64,000 nucleotides of DNA from Aerococcus sanguinicola. Its GTDB lineage: Bacteria > Bacillota > Bacilli > Lactobacillales > Aerococcaceae. The notes under the pieces were generated by a model that saw nothing but the letters and a program-made list of their open reading frames with translations, made no database searches and was not told the origin of the DNA. Location: assembly GCF_008726925.1 (NCBI RefSeq), contig NZ_VYWO01000001.1, positions 124,001 through 188,000 of the forward strand, written 5' to 3'. This document shows positions 9,239-17,847 of this stretch, piece after piece (the stretch's first letter is position 1; each line of letters starts with the position of its first letter). Position numbers and translations under genes: made by a program.

Positions 9239-10540
9239 ATGGAGAATATAATTGTGCGGGGAGGCAAGACCCTCCAGGGAGAAGTTAAGGTTGATGGGGC
9301 AAAGAATGCTGTCTTACCCATCCTTGCTGCGACCCTCTTAGCCTCTGAAGGGAAGAATGTCATCAACAATGTCCCGCTCTTGTCGGACGTTTACATTATG
9401 AAAGAAGTGCTGTCCTACCTGGATGCTGACGTTCAATTCGATGAAAGCAAGCAACAGATTGAAGTGGTTTCAGCCGGCCAATTACGGACCGAAACCCCCT
9501 TTGAATTGGTCAGCAAGATGCGGGCTTCTGTTGTTGTCATGGGGCCTCTCTTGGCGCGCTTTGGCCATGTCAAGGTGGCCATGCCCGGTGGCTGTGCGAT
9601 TGGGACTCGGCCGATTGACCTCCATATCAAAGGCTTCGAAGCCTTAGGAGCAGAGGTGTCGATGACGAACGGCTATGTGGAGGCCCAGGCTGACCAGCTC
9701 GTGGGGGCCGATATCTACCTCGACTTTCCGAGTGTCGGAGCTACAGAGAATATTATGATGGCTGCCGTCCTGGCAGAAGGGGTAACGACGATTGAGAACG
9801 TCGCTAAAGAACCCGAAATCGTTGACTTGGCTAACTATCTCAACCGCATGGGCGCCCAAGTCCAAGGGGCGGGGACGGACACCATTAAGATTACTGGCGT
9901 CCAAACCATGCATGGCACCGACCACTGTGTGATTCCTGACCGGATTGAAGCAGGAACCTTTATCCTAGCTACAGCAGTCGCTGGGGGCGAAGTCCTCGTC
10001 AAGGATGCCCTGGTGGAACATAACCTGCCCCTGATCTCCAAATTGCGGGAAATGGGCGTCGAAATTGTGGAAGAGATGGACGCTGTCTTCATCAAGTCAG
10101 ACGGCCACTTGAAGGCAACTAATGTTAAAACTTTGCCTTATCCTGGCTTCCCAACCGACCTCCAGGCTCCCTTCACCATTGCCCAAATCCGGGCAGAAGG
10201 CAACTCTATTATGGAGGAGACCGTCTTTGAGAACCGCTTCATGCACCTGGAAGAACTCCGCCGCATGGATGCCCAGTTCAAGATTCACGGGGATACGGTA
10301 AGCTTCGAGGGGCCCAGCCAACTCCAGGCCGCCAATGTCCAAGCCACGGACTTAAGAGCCGCTGCCGCTCTGATTATTGCTGGCTTAGTTGCAGAAGGCA
10401 CCACCGTGGTCTCCCAATTGCAGTACCTGGACCGGGGCTACCACCACTTAGAAGACAAACTCCATGCCCTAGGCGCCGATATCAAGCGGATCGATGCTGA
10501 TGAATTGCGCAGCCGCCCAGCCGCCGACTTCTTCGACTAG
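9239..10540 (+). CDS. murA: UDP-N-acetylglucosamine 1-carboxyvinyltransferase
   Basis: A 433-residue enolpyruvyl transferase that adds phosphoenolpyruvate to UDP-GlcNAc, the first committed peptidoglycan step. The fosfomycin-target cysteine is present as Cys119 in [15 protein letters not shown], and the N-terminal [15 protein letters not shown] and the C-terminal [15 protein letters not shown] segments are canonical. ATG at 9239 begins the conserved [18 protein letters not shown] lies about 11 bases before it. A TATAAT at 9195-9200 probably provides the promoter. It is followed at once by the EpuA-like gene, as in many Lactobacillales. Confidence 0.95.
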   Translation: MENIIVRGGKTLQGEVKVDGAKNAVLPILAATLLASEGKNVINNVPLLSDVYIMKEVLSYLDADVQFDESKQQIEVVSAGQLRTETPFELVSKMRASVVVMGPLLARFGHVKVAMPGGCAIGTRPIDLHIKGFEALGAEVSMTNGYVEAQADQLVGADIYLDFPSVGATENIMMAAVLAEGVTTIENVAKEPEIVDLANYLNRMGAQVQGAGTDTIKITGVQTMHGTDHCVIPDRIEAGTFILATAVAGGEVLVKDALVEHNLPLISKLREMGVEIVEEMDAVFIKSDGHLKATNVKTLPYPGFPTDLQAPFTIAQIRAEGNSIMEETVFENRFMHLEELRRMDAQFKIHGDTVSFEGPSQLQAANVQATDLRAAAALIIAGLVAEGTTVVSQLQYLDRGYHHLEDKLHALGADIKRIDADELRSRPAADFFD

Positions 10541-10548
10541 GTGTTTCG

Positions 10549-10728
10549 ATGACTAAGCATACAAGGCGTCTCAGCAAAGTTCAACGCTGGGGACTCTATC
10601 TCCTGGCCCTGGTCTGCCTCTTTGTCATTGGCTTGATGCTGGGCTATGGCATAGGCAGCGATCACTTCTTCTTGAAGGTCTTTGACGCTGAGGTGTGGCA
10701 GCACCTATTGGATTATTTTAGAACTTAA
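10549..10728 (+). CDS. EpuA-like small membrane protein ("RNA polymerase subunit beta" family)
   Basis: A 59-codon gene directly behind murA. It has a basic N-terminus (MTKHTRRLSK), one transmembrane helix (about residues 13-34, ending in MLGYGIGS), and the C-terminal EVWQHLLDYFRT typical of the EpuA family (PF11772). That family is misleadingly annotated as an RNA polymerase beta subunit and usually sits next to murA. AGGTG lies 5 bases before the ATG and spans the murA stop codon. Its molecular function is unknown to me; position suggests a cell-envelope role. Confidence 0.8.
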   Translation: MTKHTRRLSKVQRWGLYLLALVCLFVIGLMLGYGIGSDHFFLKVFDAEVWQHLLDYFRT

Positions 10729-10744
10729 GACAGATTGATCAGAA

Positions 10745-10787
10745 CCCGTCAGGTTTAGTTTATAGGACTAGGCTTGGCGGTTTTTTT
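10745..10787 (+). terminator. Terminator of murA operon
   Basis: The segment folds into about 14 contiguous pairs (several G-U) around a 7-base loop TTATAGG and is followed by seven T residues. Confidence 0.75.
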
Positions 10788-10806
10788 CTTGTGGGAGAAA
10801 GGTAAA

Positions 10807-10837
10807 AGCAGCTTCACCCTTGTGTTGTGAAGCTGCT
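10807..10837. terminator. Perfect 11-bp hairpin between convergent genes
   Basis: AGCAGCTTCAC (10807-10817) and GTGAAGCTGCT (10827-10837) are exact inverted repeats with a 9-base loop. It lies 37 bases past the stop codon of the minus-strand surface protein. T-richness after the stem is modest on either strand. Confidence 0.6.
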
Positions 10838-10873
10838 AGGTTAAGTTTTTGAAAAATTTATACTGTTAAAGTC

Positions 10874-13093
10874 CTAATGCCTTCTAGCCTTGAAGCTGAG
10901 CAGACTGCCGATAGCGACCAAGCTGAGTCCGAGTCCGGCAATGGTGTAGGCCCCTGTTTGGGGAAGCTTGCTTTGAGTGGATGGCTTCTTAGCGACTTGA
11001 GTGGGTTCAGCTGGCTGATGACTTGCTGTAGCTAAGGCGCCCATGCCATGAGGGGCTTGGCTGTTAGCTTGATGGTCAGGCTTCGCTTTGCCTTCTTCGA
11101 TAGAAGTTGGCATCTGTTTGCCTTGGCCAAGCGTTGGTTGATTGGTAGGGTCTTGCTTTGCTTTCGCTGCTTTTTCTGGTTGGAGATCGGTCTGCTGAGG
11201 AGCTGGCTGATCGTGACTTGGCTTAGGAGCCGTATCTGTCCCTAGGCTGCTTTGAGAGGGGTTATAGCTTGAGCCGCTATCTGGTTCAGTAGGGGCTTCG
11301 GGCGCTTGCGCCCAGACAAAGATGGGATTGGAGTAGAACCATAAGTCACTATAGTTGCGGTCGTTGACCTCGTTGAGGTGGACAGCCATCCGTTCCACGT
11401 AGGAAGCATCCGATTCGCCTTCCTCTTGCTGCGGTTTGGTCAGGTGGTAGTCGGGGAGGGGGTTGCCCTCAGCGTCTGTTTCACCTGGTACATTCAAGCC
11501 GTGGTTGGTCCCCCGGAGTCGGTAATAGCGGTCTTGGTCCACTTGGATAGGAAGAATCACTGTGTAGTAACCCTCTGCATCCTTTTCACCAAATTGGTCG
11601 CGGTCGATGCGGTAGATAACTTCTGCTGTTGGATTGGTCGCCTGGGTCTTATCAGCGCTCGGGCCCAAAATGCGCCCAGAAATCACATCGATATGGTCGA
11701 GCTGAGGTTGGTTAGTCACAACTGACTGGTGGTCAGGCGTGATGGGCTTGTAATTATTAACCGTACCTTCTTTAAAGCGGATGACGAGCCTGGCGTCTTG
11801 ACCGTGCTGGGCCTTCAAATCACCGCCCATGACTGCTTTCTGGTCGGCTTGTTCGATGCTGAATTCAAGGCCTGTGATCAAATCCCCGTAGACACTGAAG
11901 GACTGTCCGGCCCGCATGCCATCTGCCACATCTTCGAAAGTATTCCCCTCGACATAGGTGTAGGTGCGTGAATACTCACTGGGCCAGTAGCCCGAGCTGT
12001 AGAACCGGTTGTCACTCACCTTGAAGTGGAAATCGGAATTGGCGAAATTATAGAGGTGGCGGCCTTCTCCTAAGAGGGCATCCCAGACCCCACCGACTTC
12101 TGCAATCATCTTATCCGCGCCCCCTAAGGTATAACCGTTCGGGAGTTCAGCCCGGTCGTAGCCTAGCTGGTTGCCCGGCATCCCCTCGAGCCCAATAAAA
12201 ACATCGGGTGCTGTGTCGTGCATCTTGCGCAGGTGTTCAATCCGCACCTCGCCACTACCTTCCGCGTGGCGGGAAGGGTGGTTGGCGATGACGATAGACT
12301 TAGGATAGTTCTCTTGCAGCCAGTGGAGCCCCTTGAAGGTATTATTAATATCTGCCTTCTCATTCTGACGGTCACCGAATTTCTCCTGTTCATTGTTATG
12401 GAAGACCTCGGTTGGGGTATCATAGGCAAACTTCCACTCGAACTCTTGGATGGCTTCAATCGGGACGCGGTTGCTTCCCGCTTCTATAATCCCCACTGTC
12501 CCATGGTCGAGTTGGAACATATCCCATTCAAAGCCGGAATAGAAGATCTTCCCTTTGTACTTGCCTGCTTCCTTCAACTGGTTAAAGCTTTCCACTTGTT
12601 GCTCAATCACCTTGTACTGGGGCGTAACTTCTTCCTGGCCTTGAGGATTGCGCGAAGACTTGCGCAAATGATCCGCCACCATTAAATAATCGAAGCCGCC
12701 ATTGTGGTCGAGACTTGCTTGACCGGCAGCTGGAATCTGGTCGACATCTTCTCGGTAGGCTGCATTTAGAATGTTTTCAAATTCATTATAGGACGCATTC
12801 GCATCATTAGAAGACGTGGTGTGTACGTGGACCTCGCCACTGGTCCACCGCCCCTGATTAGGGATCGCAGGATCATCAATAATCTGCCCCGGCGCTTCTA
12901 CTGACGACGCTGGCAAGCTTCGGGACTCAGCCCCCGAACTAAGAATAGAACTTGTCTGACTATCTACTGAGCCTGGATGGCTTGCAGTCTCAGCTGCCTG
13001 AACCTCATTAGCCGCAACAAAAATGGCCCCAGAAGCCATCAAGCTGAGTAGAAAGCGACTGGACTTGGTGCAAAAAAATTGGGGTGTATGCAT
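10874..13093 (-). CDS. LPXTG-anchored PHP-domain (CehA/McbA-like) surface metallohydrolase
   Basis: A 739-residue secreted, wall-anchored protein. A signal peptide (hydrophobic residues 13-27, cleavage near VQAA) is followed by a PHP-type metal-dependent hydrolase domain. Candidate metal ligands are GEVHVHTTSS (H89, H91), MVADH near 140, IANHPSRH near 265 and SDFHFK near 350. A Pro/Gln/Ser-rich wall-spanning linker covers about 600-705. A sortase signal follows: LPQTG at 710-714, a hydrophobic helix and a KARRH tail. CehA/McbA-like PHP proteins are hydrolases of diverse esters; phosphoester hydrolysis is an inference from the fold. Start at 13093 has AGGAGG 7 bases upstream. A weak 11-bp-periodic Pho-box-like array lies upstream. 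Confidence 0.8.
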   Translation of the reverse strand: MHTPQFFCTKSSRFLLSLMASGAIFVAANEVQAAETASHPGSVDSQTSSILSSGAESRSLPASSVEAPGQIIDDPAIPNQGRWTSGEVHVHTTSSNDANASYNEFENILNAAYREDVDQIPAAGQASLDHNGGFDYLMVADHLRKSSRNPQGQEEVTPQYKVIEQQVESFNQLKEAGKYKGKIFYSGFEWDMFQLDHGTVGIIEAGSNRVPIEAIQEFEWKFAYDTPTEVFHNNEQEKFGDRQNEKADINNTFKGLHWLQENYPKSIVIANHPSRHAEGSGEVRIEHLRKMHDTAPDVFIGLEGMPGNQLGYDRAELPNGYTLGGADKMIAEVGGVWDALLGEGRHLYNFANSDFHFKVSDNRFYSSGYWPSEYSRTYTYVEGNTFEDVADGMRAGQSFSVYGDLITGLEFSIEQADQKAVMGGDLKAQHGQDARLVIRFKEGTVNNYKPITPDHQSVVTNQPQLDHIDVISGRILGPSADKTQATNPTAEVIYRIDRDQFGEKDAEGYYTVILPIQVDQDRYYRLRGTNHGLNVPGETDAEGNPLPDYHLTKPQQEEGESDASYVERMAVHLNEVNDRNYSDLWFYSNPIFVWAQAPEAPTEPDSGSSYNPSQSSLGTDTAPKPSHDQPAPQQTDLQPEKAAKAKQDPTNQPTLGQGKQMPTSIEEGKAKPDHQANSQAPHGMGALATASHQPAEPTQVAKKPSTQSKLPQTGAYTIAGLGLSLVAIGSLLSFKARRH

Positions 13094-13148
13094 GGACGAA
13101 CCTCCTAAAAAAATAAGCGCTATGATTACATTTAATATAGCAAATGGA

Positions 13149-13187
13149 TGTTGATAAGAGGTTAAAAGTTTGTGTGGATTGTGTAAA
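13149..13187 (-). promoter_or_regulatory. Possible Pho-box-like direct repeats upstream of the PHP-domain gene
   Basis: On the minus strand the hexamers TTTACA, CACACA, TTAACC and TCAACA start exactly 11 bases apart. They end 9 bases before a TATATT that could be the -10 element. This is the spacing of PhoP repeats TT(A/T/C)ACA in Bacillus. Only the distal hexamer is a perfect match, so this is weak evidence on its own. Confidence 0.3.
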
Positions 13188-13342
13188 AATTAGAAAGTAT
13201 AATTAAGTTATAAAAATAAAAACTGTTTGTGAGTTATTTAAACTAAAATTTTAGGAGGCGTTCACATCAAATTAACCAGCCCAATAGTTATGACTCATAT
13301 GAGTACAATTGATGATCAAGTAAGAACTTTATGGAGGTTTCT

Positions 13343-14098
13343 ATGGAGAAAATTAACACAATGCCTGGGCATGTTTTCTTAAAAAAATTGGGTCGCACAA
13401 AATTAAGACCAGGTGGAGGTCAAAAAACAGATTGGTTGTTGAATCAAGTCGATTGGACACAAGAGACAAAAGTACTTGAAGTAGCATGCAATCGAGCGGA
13501 TAACCTTGTCCAAATATATATGGATCACCGCTGCCAAGTGACAGGGATTGACATTGATTCTCAAGTCATCCAAGAAGCTCAAGACAATTTGAATGTTTTA
13601 GGTCTGGATGCAGTCATTAACCTGCTAGAGATGGATGCTAAGAAACTTGATTTTGCAGATAATTCTTTCGATGTGGTAATTAATGAAGCCATGCTGACTA
13701 TGCTAAATGACGAAGATAAATCAGCCTGTCTCAAAGAATATTACCGGATCCTAAAAAAAGGTGGGTTGTTGTTAACGCATGATGTAGCTATAGCAAAGGA
13801 ACAAAGTCTAGCTAAAAAAATCGTTAGCAAGTTTGCCAATCGGCACGTACATCCATTGACTGTGGAGGCCTGGCATGAGCAGTTTCAAGAAGTGGGTTTC
13901 CAAAGACTTGTAGAAGAAGAAGGAAACATGCTTCTTTTAGATAAAGAAACGGTTATTAGAGATGAAGGTCCTAGTCGTGCTGCTGACTTCTTTCGTAATG
14001 GCATGAAAGGCGAAAATAAAATACGTTTTAAAATGATGCAAGAATTGAGTCAGCGATCAGGTATCCATTATCTTGTCATGGTTCATCAAAAAGTTTAA
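13343..14098 (+). CDS. Class I SAM-dependent methyltransferase with atypical motif I
   Basis: A 251-residue cytoplasmic methyltransferase-fold protein. A Rossmann core spans about 40-155: motif I region VLEVACNRADNL, acidic motif II GIDIDSQVI, LEMDAKKLDFADNSFDVVI, and EYYRILKKGGLLLTHDV. Motif I lacks the usual G-x-G-x-G, although the acidic residue binding the SAM ribose is kept. Start at 13343 is chosen because the upstream ATG at 13331 lies inside the GGAGG ribosome site. It is AT-rich relative to its surroundings and is followed after short gaps by two cupin-like genes, probably one operon. The substrate is unknown; a small molecule is more likely than DNA (inference). Confidence 0.75.
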   Translation: MEKINTMPGHVFLKKLGRTKLRPGGGQKTDWLLNQVDWTQETKVLEVACNRADNLVQIYMDHRCQVTGIDIDSQVIQEAQDNLNVLGLDAVINLLEMDAKKLDFADNSFDVVINEAMLTMLNDEDKSACLKEYYRILKKGGLLLTHDVAIAKEQSLAKKIVSKFANRHVHPLTVEAWHEQFQEVGFQRLVEEEGNMLLLDKETVIRDEGPSRAADFFRNGMKGENKIRFKMMQELSQRSGIHYLVMVHQKV

Positions 14099-14119
14099 TA
14101 TGAAGAAAAGAGTGAGACA

Positions 14120-14431
14120 ATGTTCACTGCTTTAAAAAAAGCGTGTTTACTTAATCAGGAAGACTTAATCCCTATTCGACCATACCAAACCCTTAGTAAA
14201 ATTATTGCTCAATCGAAAGAGTGGAGCTTAGTCTTATTGAGTTTGGCTGAGGAAACTGATATTAGTGGGGAGTCTTATCCCAGCAATAAATTATATTTCT
14301 GTATAAACGGACAGGTACAGATAGCCAATCAGCTAGTGGAAAAGGGACAAGCCGTCTTGTATCCTAAGAACAAAGCCATAGCTATTGAGGCTGTGAAAGA
14401 TAGTATTATTTTTGAATTTACAGAAAATTAA
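14120..14431 (+). CDS. Small cupin-like protein
   Basis: A 103-residue protein with beta-rich pattern: LSKIIAQSKEWSLVLLSLAE, then KLYFCINGQVQIANQLVEKGQAVLYP, which resembles the second strand pair of a cupin barrel. Cupin metal-binding histidines are absent, so if it is a cupin it lacks a metal site. GAGTGAG lies shortly before the ATG. It sits 21 bases after the methyltransferase and 12 bases before a second cupin. Function not recognised. Confidence 0.55.
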   Translation: MFTALKKACLLNQEDLIPIRPYQTLSKIIAQSKEWSLVLLSLAEETDISGESYPSNKLYFCINGQVQIANQLVEKGQAVLYPKNKAIAIEAVKDSIIFEFTEN

Positions 14432-14443
14432 GGAGAGAAGCAA

Positions 14444-14770
14444 ATGAAACATATTGAAAAAGGCCAAGTTATTTCCCTTAAAAATACGATTGATTATCTT
14501 GAAGGCGGCATTGCTAATATTGATTTTGTTTCTGGTAAAGAACATAAAATGATGGCCTTAGCTTTTGATGAAGGTCAAGGGCTAAAACCACATTGTGCGC
14601 CAGGCGATGCACTCGTTATTCCTTTAGAAGGGAAGGCAAAAGTCGAAGTTGGTGAAGAAGCCTTTAACATTGAAGTAGGACAACAAATTGTCTTCCCAAA
14701 AGGTGTGACTCACAGTGTGACAGCTCTAAGCCCCTATAAAATGTTATTGATTCTTTCTCTGGTAGATTAG
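14444..14770 (+). CDS. Cupin domain protein
   Basis: A 108-residue single-domain cupin. Motif 1 is visible as LKPHCAPGDALVIPLEGKAKVEVG (residues 47-70) and motif 2 as GQQIVFPKGVTHSV (residues 80-93), with H50 and H91 as candidate metal ligands. AAGGAGAG lies 8 bases before the ATG. It is the third gene of the AT-rich methyltransferase-cupin-cupin group. Single-domain cupins serve as small-molecule isomerases, dioxygenases or sensors; none can be chosen here. Confidence 0.75.
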   Translation: MKHIEKGQVISLKNTIDYLEGGIANIDFVSGKEHKMMALAFDEGQGLKPHCAPGDALVIPLEGKAKVEVGEEAFNIEVGQQIVFPKGVTHSVTALSPYKMLLILSLVD

Positions 14771-15055
14771 CGGACAAAAGCTGCCTGTGCTTCGGCTCTA
14801 TGAGACGCCAAATGCTGAGAGCTCTATTTGACCTTAATTAGACACATAATAAATTAAAAAATTGATGATAGAAGAGCGGAAAATTATGAAAGTGAAAAAA
14901 TACTAAGTTGGGAATGTACCTTTTACTTGGATGCGGTCGTTAGAATCTAAAAGCCAGCTACACTTCTTATACTATTTTCTCTAAAGAGAAGATAGTCAGA
15001 AGTATAGCTGGCTTATTTTATGTTTGTAGGTATCCGGACCAAGTGTTCAGTCCTA
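14771..15055. other. Non-coding gap after the cupin operon
   Basis: 285 bases without a convincing gene. The distal part holds the long hairpin at 14950-15014. The proximal part is AT-rich with only very short reading frames, such as a 6-codon ATG frame near 14887. Confidence 0.6.
14950..15018. terminator. Long near-perfect hairpin, terminator of the PTS operon
   Basis: AAGCCAGCTA and TAGCTGGCTT form the base. Further inward ACTTCT/AGAAGT, ACTAT/ATAGT and TTCTCT/AGAGAA pair, giving about 27 pairs in 64 bases with two small mismatches. On the minus strand it is followed by TTTTAGATT. It is longer than most terminators in the window. Confidence 0.75.
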
Positions 15056-15877
15056 TTAGAAAATACCAATTAAACAGCCTACTGTAATAATGGCTGTTAA
15101 GATTAAGATGACTTTAGTTGCGGTCATTTGTTTAGCAGAGATGAGCCACCATGCAAAGAGAACCATGACAAGAGGAAGGATACCAGGGAAGATACCGTCG
15201 AGGACTTCTTGTAAGGCTTGGACTTCTTCCCCCATTGGGATATTGAGTTGGGTGGTGAGGTGGATAGTCGAAGCAGATAAGCCACCAATGACCATGATCC
15301 CTAAGACGTTGAAAGCTTCGGTAATGCGTGAAGCATTCTCGCCGATAATTGCATCAATGGCGTTAACTCCTAGACGGTAGCCGTACATGTAGCTGAAGTA
15401 GGAGATTGCAGTCCCCACGATGCCATAAGCAATGATATAGAAGATTGGCCCAATGGCGCTCCCGTTGGCTGCGAGTCCCATACCAATGGAGAGGAGCAGA
15501 GGAACAATGATCCCTTGAATGATCGAATCCCCAATCCCGGCTAGTGGACCCATTAGAGAGGTTTTAATATTTACCGGCATTTGTTCGTCAACATCTTCAC
15601 CTAAGGCAATTTGTTCTTCAAGAGAAGTAACGATCCCATTGATAAGCTGGCCCGTTTGAGGTTCTGTGTTATAGAACATGGAGTGGCGGACGAGTAAGCG
15701 GCGCTTGCTTTCGGGGTCATTAGCATAGTATTTATTAGCGAAGGGCAGATAGGAGAAAGCCCAGGAATGCCCTTGGATCTTCTCATAGGACATGGAGGAA
15801 AGGTGGGTAAAGGCCCAGCGTCTCCATATTTGTCGTAATTCTTTTTTAGTTAGTTTTTGTTGGATATCGGTAGACAT
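15056..15877 (-). CDS. Mannose-class PTS, component IID
   Basis: A 273-residue membrane subunit of a mannose/fructose/sorbose-family phosphotransferase permease. The family pattern LRQIWRRWAFTHLSSMSYEKIQGHSWAFS opens the protein; MPVNIKTSLMGPLAGIGDSIIQG follows near residue 105, and C-terminal helices run to the end. With IIC it forms the sugar channel. The start at 15877 is set by AAAGGAGTG 6 bases before it. It is the last gene of a IIA-IIB-IIC-IID operon, with 15 bases between IIC and IID. Confidence 0.92.
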   Translation of the reverse strand: MSTDIQQKLTKKELRQIWRRWAFTHLSSMSYEKIQGHSWAFSYLPFANKYYANDPESKRRLLVRHSMFYNTEPQTGQLINGIVTSLEEQIALGEDVDEQMPVNIKTSLMGPLAGIGDSIIQGIIVPLLLSIGMGLAANGSAIGPIFYIIAYGIVGTAISYFSYMYGYRLGVNAIDAIIGENASRITEAFNVLGIMVIGGLSASTIHLTTQLNIPMGEEVQALQEVLDGIFPGILPLVMVLFAWWLISAKQMTATKVILILTAIITVGCLIGIF

Positions 15878-15892
15878 TTTGTACACTCCTTT

Positions 15893-16780
15893 CTAAAAGA
15901 GATCGTCATCTTCAAACCAGTCATCTTCACCTTCTATACTAACTGGCGAACTTGATGAGCTAGCAGACGATTCCTGCCTGCTCGTCGCTTCCTCTGTAAC
16001 AGCACTGGCTACTTGTCCACTATTCTGTGAGGAGAGGTAAACTAAGTAAGCGACCAATGCAGCAATGAAGACGAGAGCAATCATACTTAAATCTGCAAAG
16101 GCTAGGAGAACGAAGCCTGCAAAGAAGAAGATGAGATGGAGTTTTTCTTTGATAACAATGGCCATGAGCATCGCAATCCCAAGAGCAGGAAGAACGCCAC
16201 CGAGAACTGAAATAATATGAGTAACAATTTCTGGAACACTCTTCAAGAGGGCATCAACGAGGTCGCGACCAAAGTAGATTGCTAAGAAAATAGGCACCGC
16301 ACGGATAAGGAAGGTGGTAATCTGTGGCAAAATAAAGTGGTTTAGGACTATTCCACGGTCGTCTAATTCTTCAGCAGCTTTTTGCGCCCGGTTGTTCCAG
16401 AAGGAGTAGAGAGCCATCCGGGTATTGTAGAAGATGAGGCCGAAAGTTTGTCCGATTAAAACAGATAAGGTTACTGCAATGGCTGGGTCTTTGGTGGTTG
16501 CTAAGGCTAGGCCAATCCCACCGTAAGAAGCATAGGTGATTTCAGAGTTGGTGGCTCCTCCGGTTGATAGGTTAGCGATGAAAACGCCTTGAACAGCTAG
16601 ACCACAGAGAACGCCAGCTTGAACATCACCAAAAGCTAGACCGACTAATAAGCCCGCTACAAGAGGTCGTCCGACAATGTAGAAGCCACCTGTCATCCCT
16701 AGTAGAAGAGAGGACTCAATGGCACCTAAGTAACAAAATATAGCAGTGAGAAGCGCGGGTAGAAATAAACTTGTATCCAT
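15893..16780 (-). CDS. Mannose-class PTS, component IIC
   Basis: A 295-residue polytopic subunit with family segments GRPLVAGLLVGLAFGDVQAG (about 37-56), VFIANLSTGGATNSE and a run of hydrophobic helices to residue 245. Unusually the protein continues into a polar tail of about 45 residues, rich in Ser, Glu and Asp and ending DDWFEDDDLF. AGGAGG precedes the ATG at 16780. Substrate specificity cannot be read from sequence alone. Confidence 0.92.
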   Translation of the reverse strand: MDTSLFLPALLTAIFCYLGAIESSLLLGMTGGFYIVGRPLVAGLLVGLAFGDVQAGVLCGLAVQGVFIANLSTGGATNSEITYASYGGIGLALATTKDPAIAVTLSVLIGQTFGLIFYNTRMALYSFWNNRAQKAAEELDDRGIVLNHFILPQITTFLIRAVPIFLAIYFGRDLVDALLKSVPEIVTHIISVLGGVLPALGIAMLMAIVIKEKLHLIFFFAGFVLLAFADLSMIALVFIAALVAYLVYLSSQNSGQVASAVTEEATSRQESSASSSSSPVSIEGEDDWFEDDDLF

Positions 16781-16791
16781 TATGATCCCTC

Positions 16792-17283
16792 CTATAAGCT
16801 ATCAAATTTTTTCTTCATGCTTGCCCATGATTTCTTCTCATCATCTGGGAGCAATTGGAAGGAAATCTTAACTCCCTGTGACTCAATATAGTCAAAGGCT
16901 GCATAATCTTCCTCATCAATGGCAACCGTTCGCCCTAAAACCTTGGTCCCAGGGCGAGTATTCATAGGCCCAATATTGAGTTCATCACCAAAGCGAACGC
17001 CTGCTTTAAGTAAACTAGCAAAGTTCTGTGGTGAATCACTGATTAAGAAATAATTTTTATCCGAATCAATGGCTTTTTGAATGCGATCTGGACTTTGTTT
17101 TTCTGTATAAATGCCTAATTTATATTTTCCTGCCGCTGCTTTTAGAACACGGCGGCGTAATTTATCAGCATGAATCTTATCACTAACTACGAGAATACCG
17201 TAGCAGGGACGGGCTTTGGTCCAACGGGTTGTGGTTTGGCCATGAATAACCCGGTCATCGACACGTACAAGTGAAATTGTCAT
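16792..17283 (-). CDS. Mannose-class PTS, component IIB
   Basis: A 163-residue cytoplasmic phosphocarrier. The phosphorylated histidine is His14 in VRVDDRVIHGQ, followed by the typical LVVSDKIHADKLRRRVLKAA and NIGPMNTRPGTK. It accepts phosphate from IIA and hands it to the sugar at the IIC/IID channel. It is 11 bases upstream of IIC. Confidence 0.93.
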   Translation of the reverse strand: MTISLVRVDDRVIHGQTTTRWTKARPCYGILVVSDKIHADKLRRRVLKAAAGKYKLGIYTEKQSPDRIQKAIDSDKNYFLISDSPQNFASLLKAGVRFGDELNIGPMNTRPGTKVLGRTVAIDEEDYAAFDYIESQGVKISFQLLPDDEKKSWASMKKKFDSL

Positions 17284-17312
17284 GGGAATTCCTCCTTTAA
17301 GGCTTGTTGTTC

Positions 17313-17711
17313 TTAGTCAGCAAGTAGATCATCCGTTGATTGGATACCATTTTGACCAAATTCTAGGGCAGTTGCCTTTAAGTCTTCTAGAGATAAGCTG
17401 GGTAGTCCCATTCCAACTTCAATTAACATGGGAAGGTTCAAGCCAGCAATGACACCTAGGCCCTGGCCATGTTCGAATTGGTAGGCTAAACTTTCGTTAT
17501 AGGGAGTACCGCCCGGTAGGTCAACAAGTACCAGTACTTCGTCAGTCGCTAGGAGTTCATCTAGTGTTTGATGGAGACGGTTACGGAAGTCATCAATCCC
17601 TAGATCATTTAAAATGACAGTGGAAATACCAGTGCTATCACCAGCAATCATTTCATAACTCTGTAAGATACCTTCAGCAAAGTTTCCATGTGTTGCAAGT
17701 AGTAATTTCAT
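17313..17711 (-). CDS. Mannose-class PTS, component IIA
   Basis: A 132-residue phosphocarrier with active His8 in LLLATHGNFAEG and the conserved LVDLPGGTPYNES near residue 67. It receives phosphate from HPr. As the first gene of the operon it faces the divergently transcribed deoC across about 200 AT-rich bases that hold two palindromes. Confidence 0.93.
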   Translation of the reverse strand: MKLLLATHGNFAEGILQSYEMIAGDSTGISTVILNDLGIDDFRNRLHQTLDELLATDEVLVLVDLPGGTPYNESLAYQFEHGQGLGVIAGLNLPMLIEVGMGLPSLSLEDLKATALEFGQNGIQSTDDLLAD

Positions 17712-17745
17712 AATAAAGAAACCCCTTTCAAAAATTATCTTTATT

Positions 17746-17761
17746 TTATGTTATTACATAA
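17746..17761. promoter_or_regulatory. Operator palindrome 1, PTS side
   Basis: TTATGT-TATT-ACATAA is a dyad with perfect 6-base arms, 35 bases upstream of the IIA start. It nearly matches the palindrome beside the deoC promoter, so both are probably bound by the GntR regulator encoded downstream of deoC. Confidence 0.6.
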
Positions 17762-17824
17762 TAAGAGGAATGTCAATCTGATTATTAAATAAAAGTAAAT
17801 TTTAAAAGACTTAATTTAAATGAA

Positions 17825-17838
17825 TGTATGCGCTTTTA
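17825..17838. promoter_or_regulatory. Candidate cre site between PTS and deoC
   Basis: TGTATGCGCTTTTA matches the CcpA consensus TGWAANCGNTNWCA at all but two positions. It lies between the two divergent transcription units, just upstream of the deoC -35 element. Confidence 0.4.
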
Positions 17839-17847
17839 TTTTTAGTG

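Noticed and set aside
14887..14907. Six-codon ATG frame after the cupin genes
   Set aside because: Too short, without a clear ribosome site.
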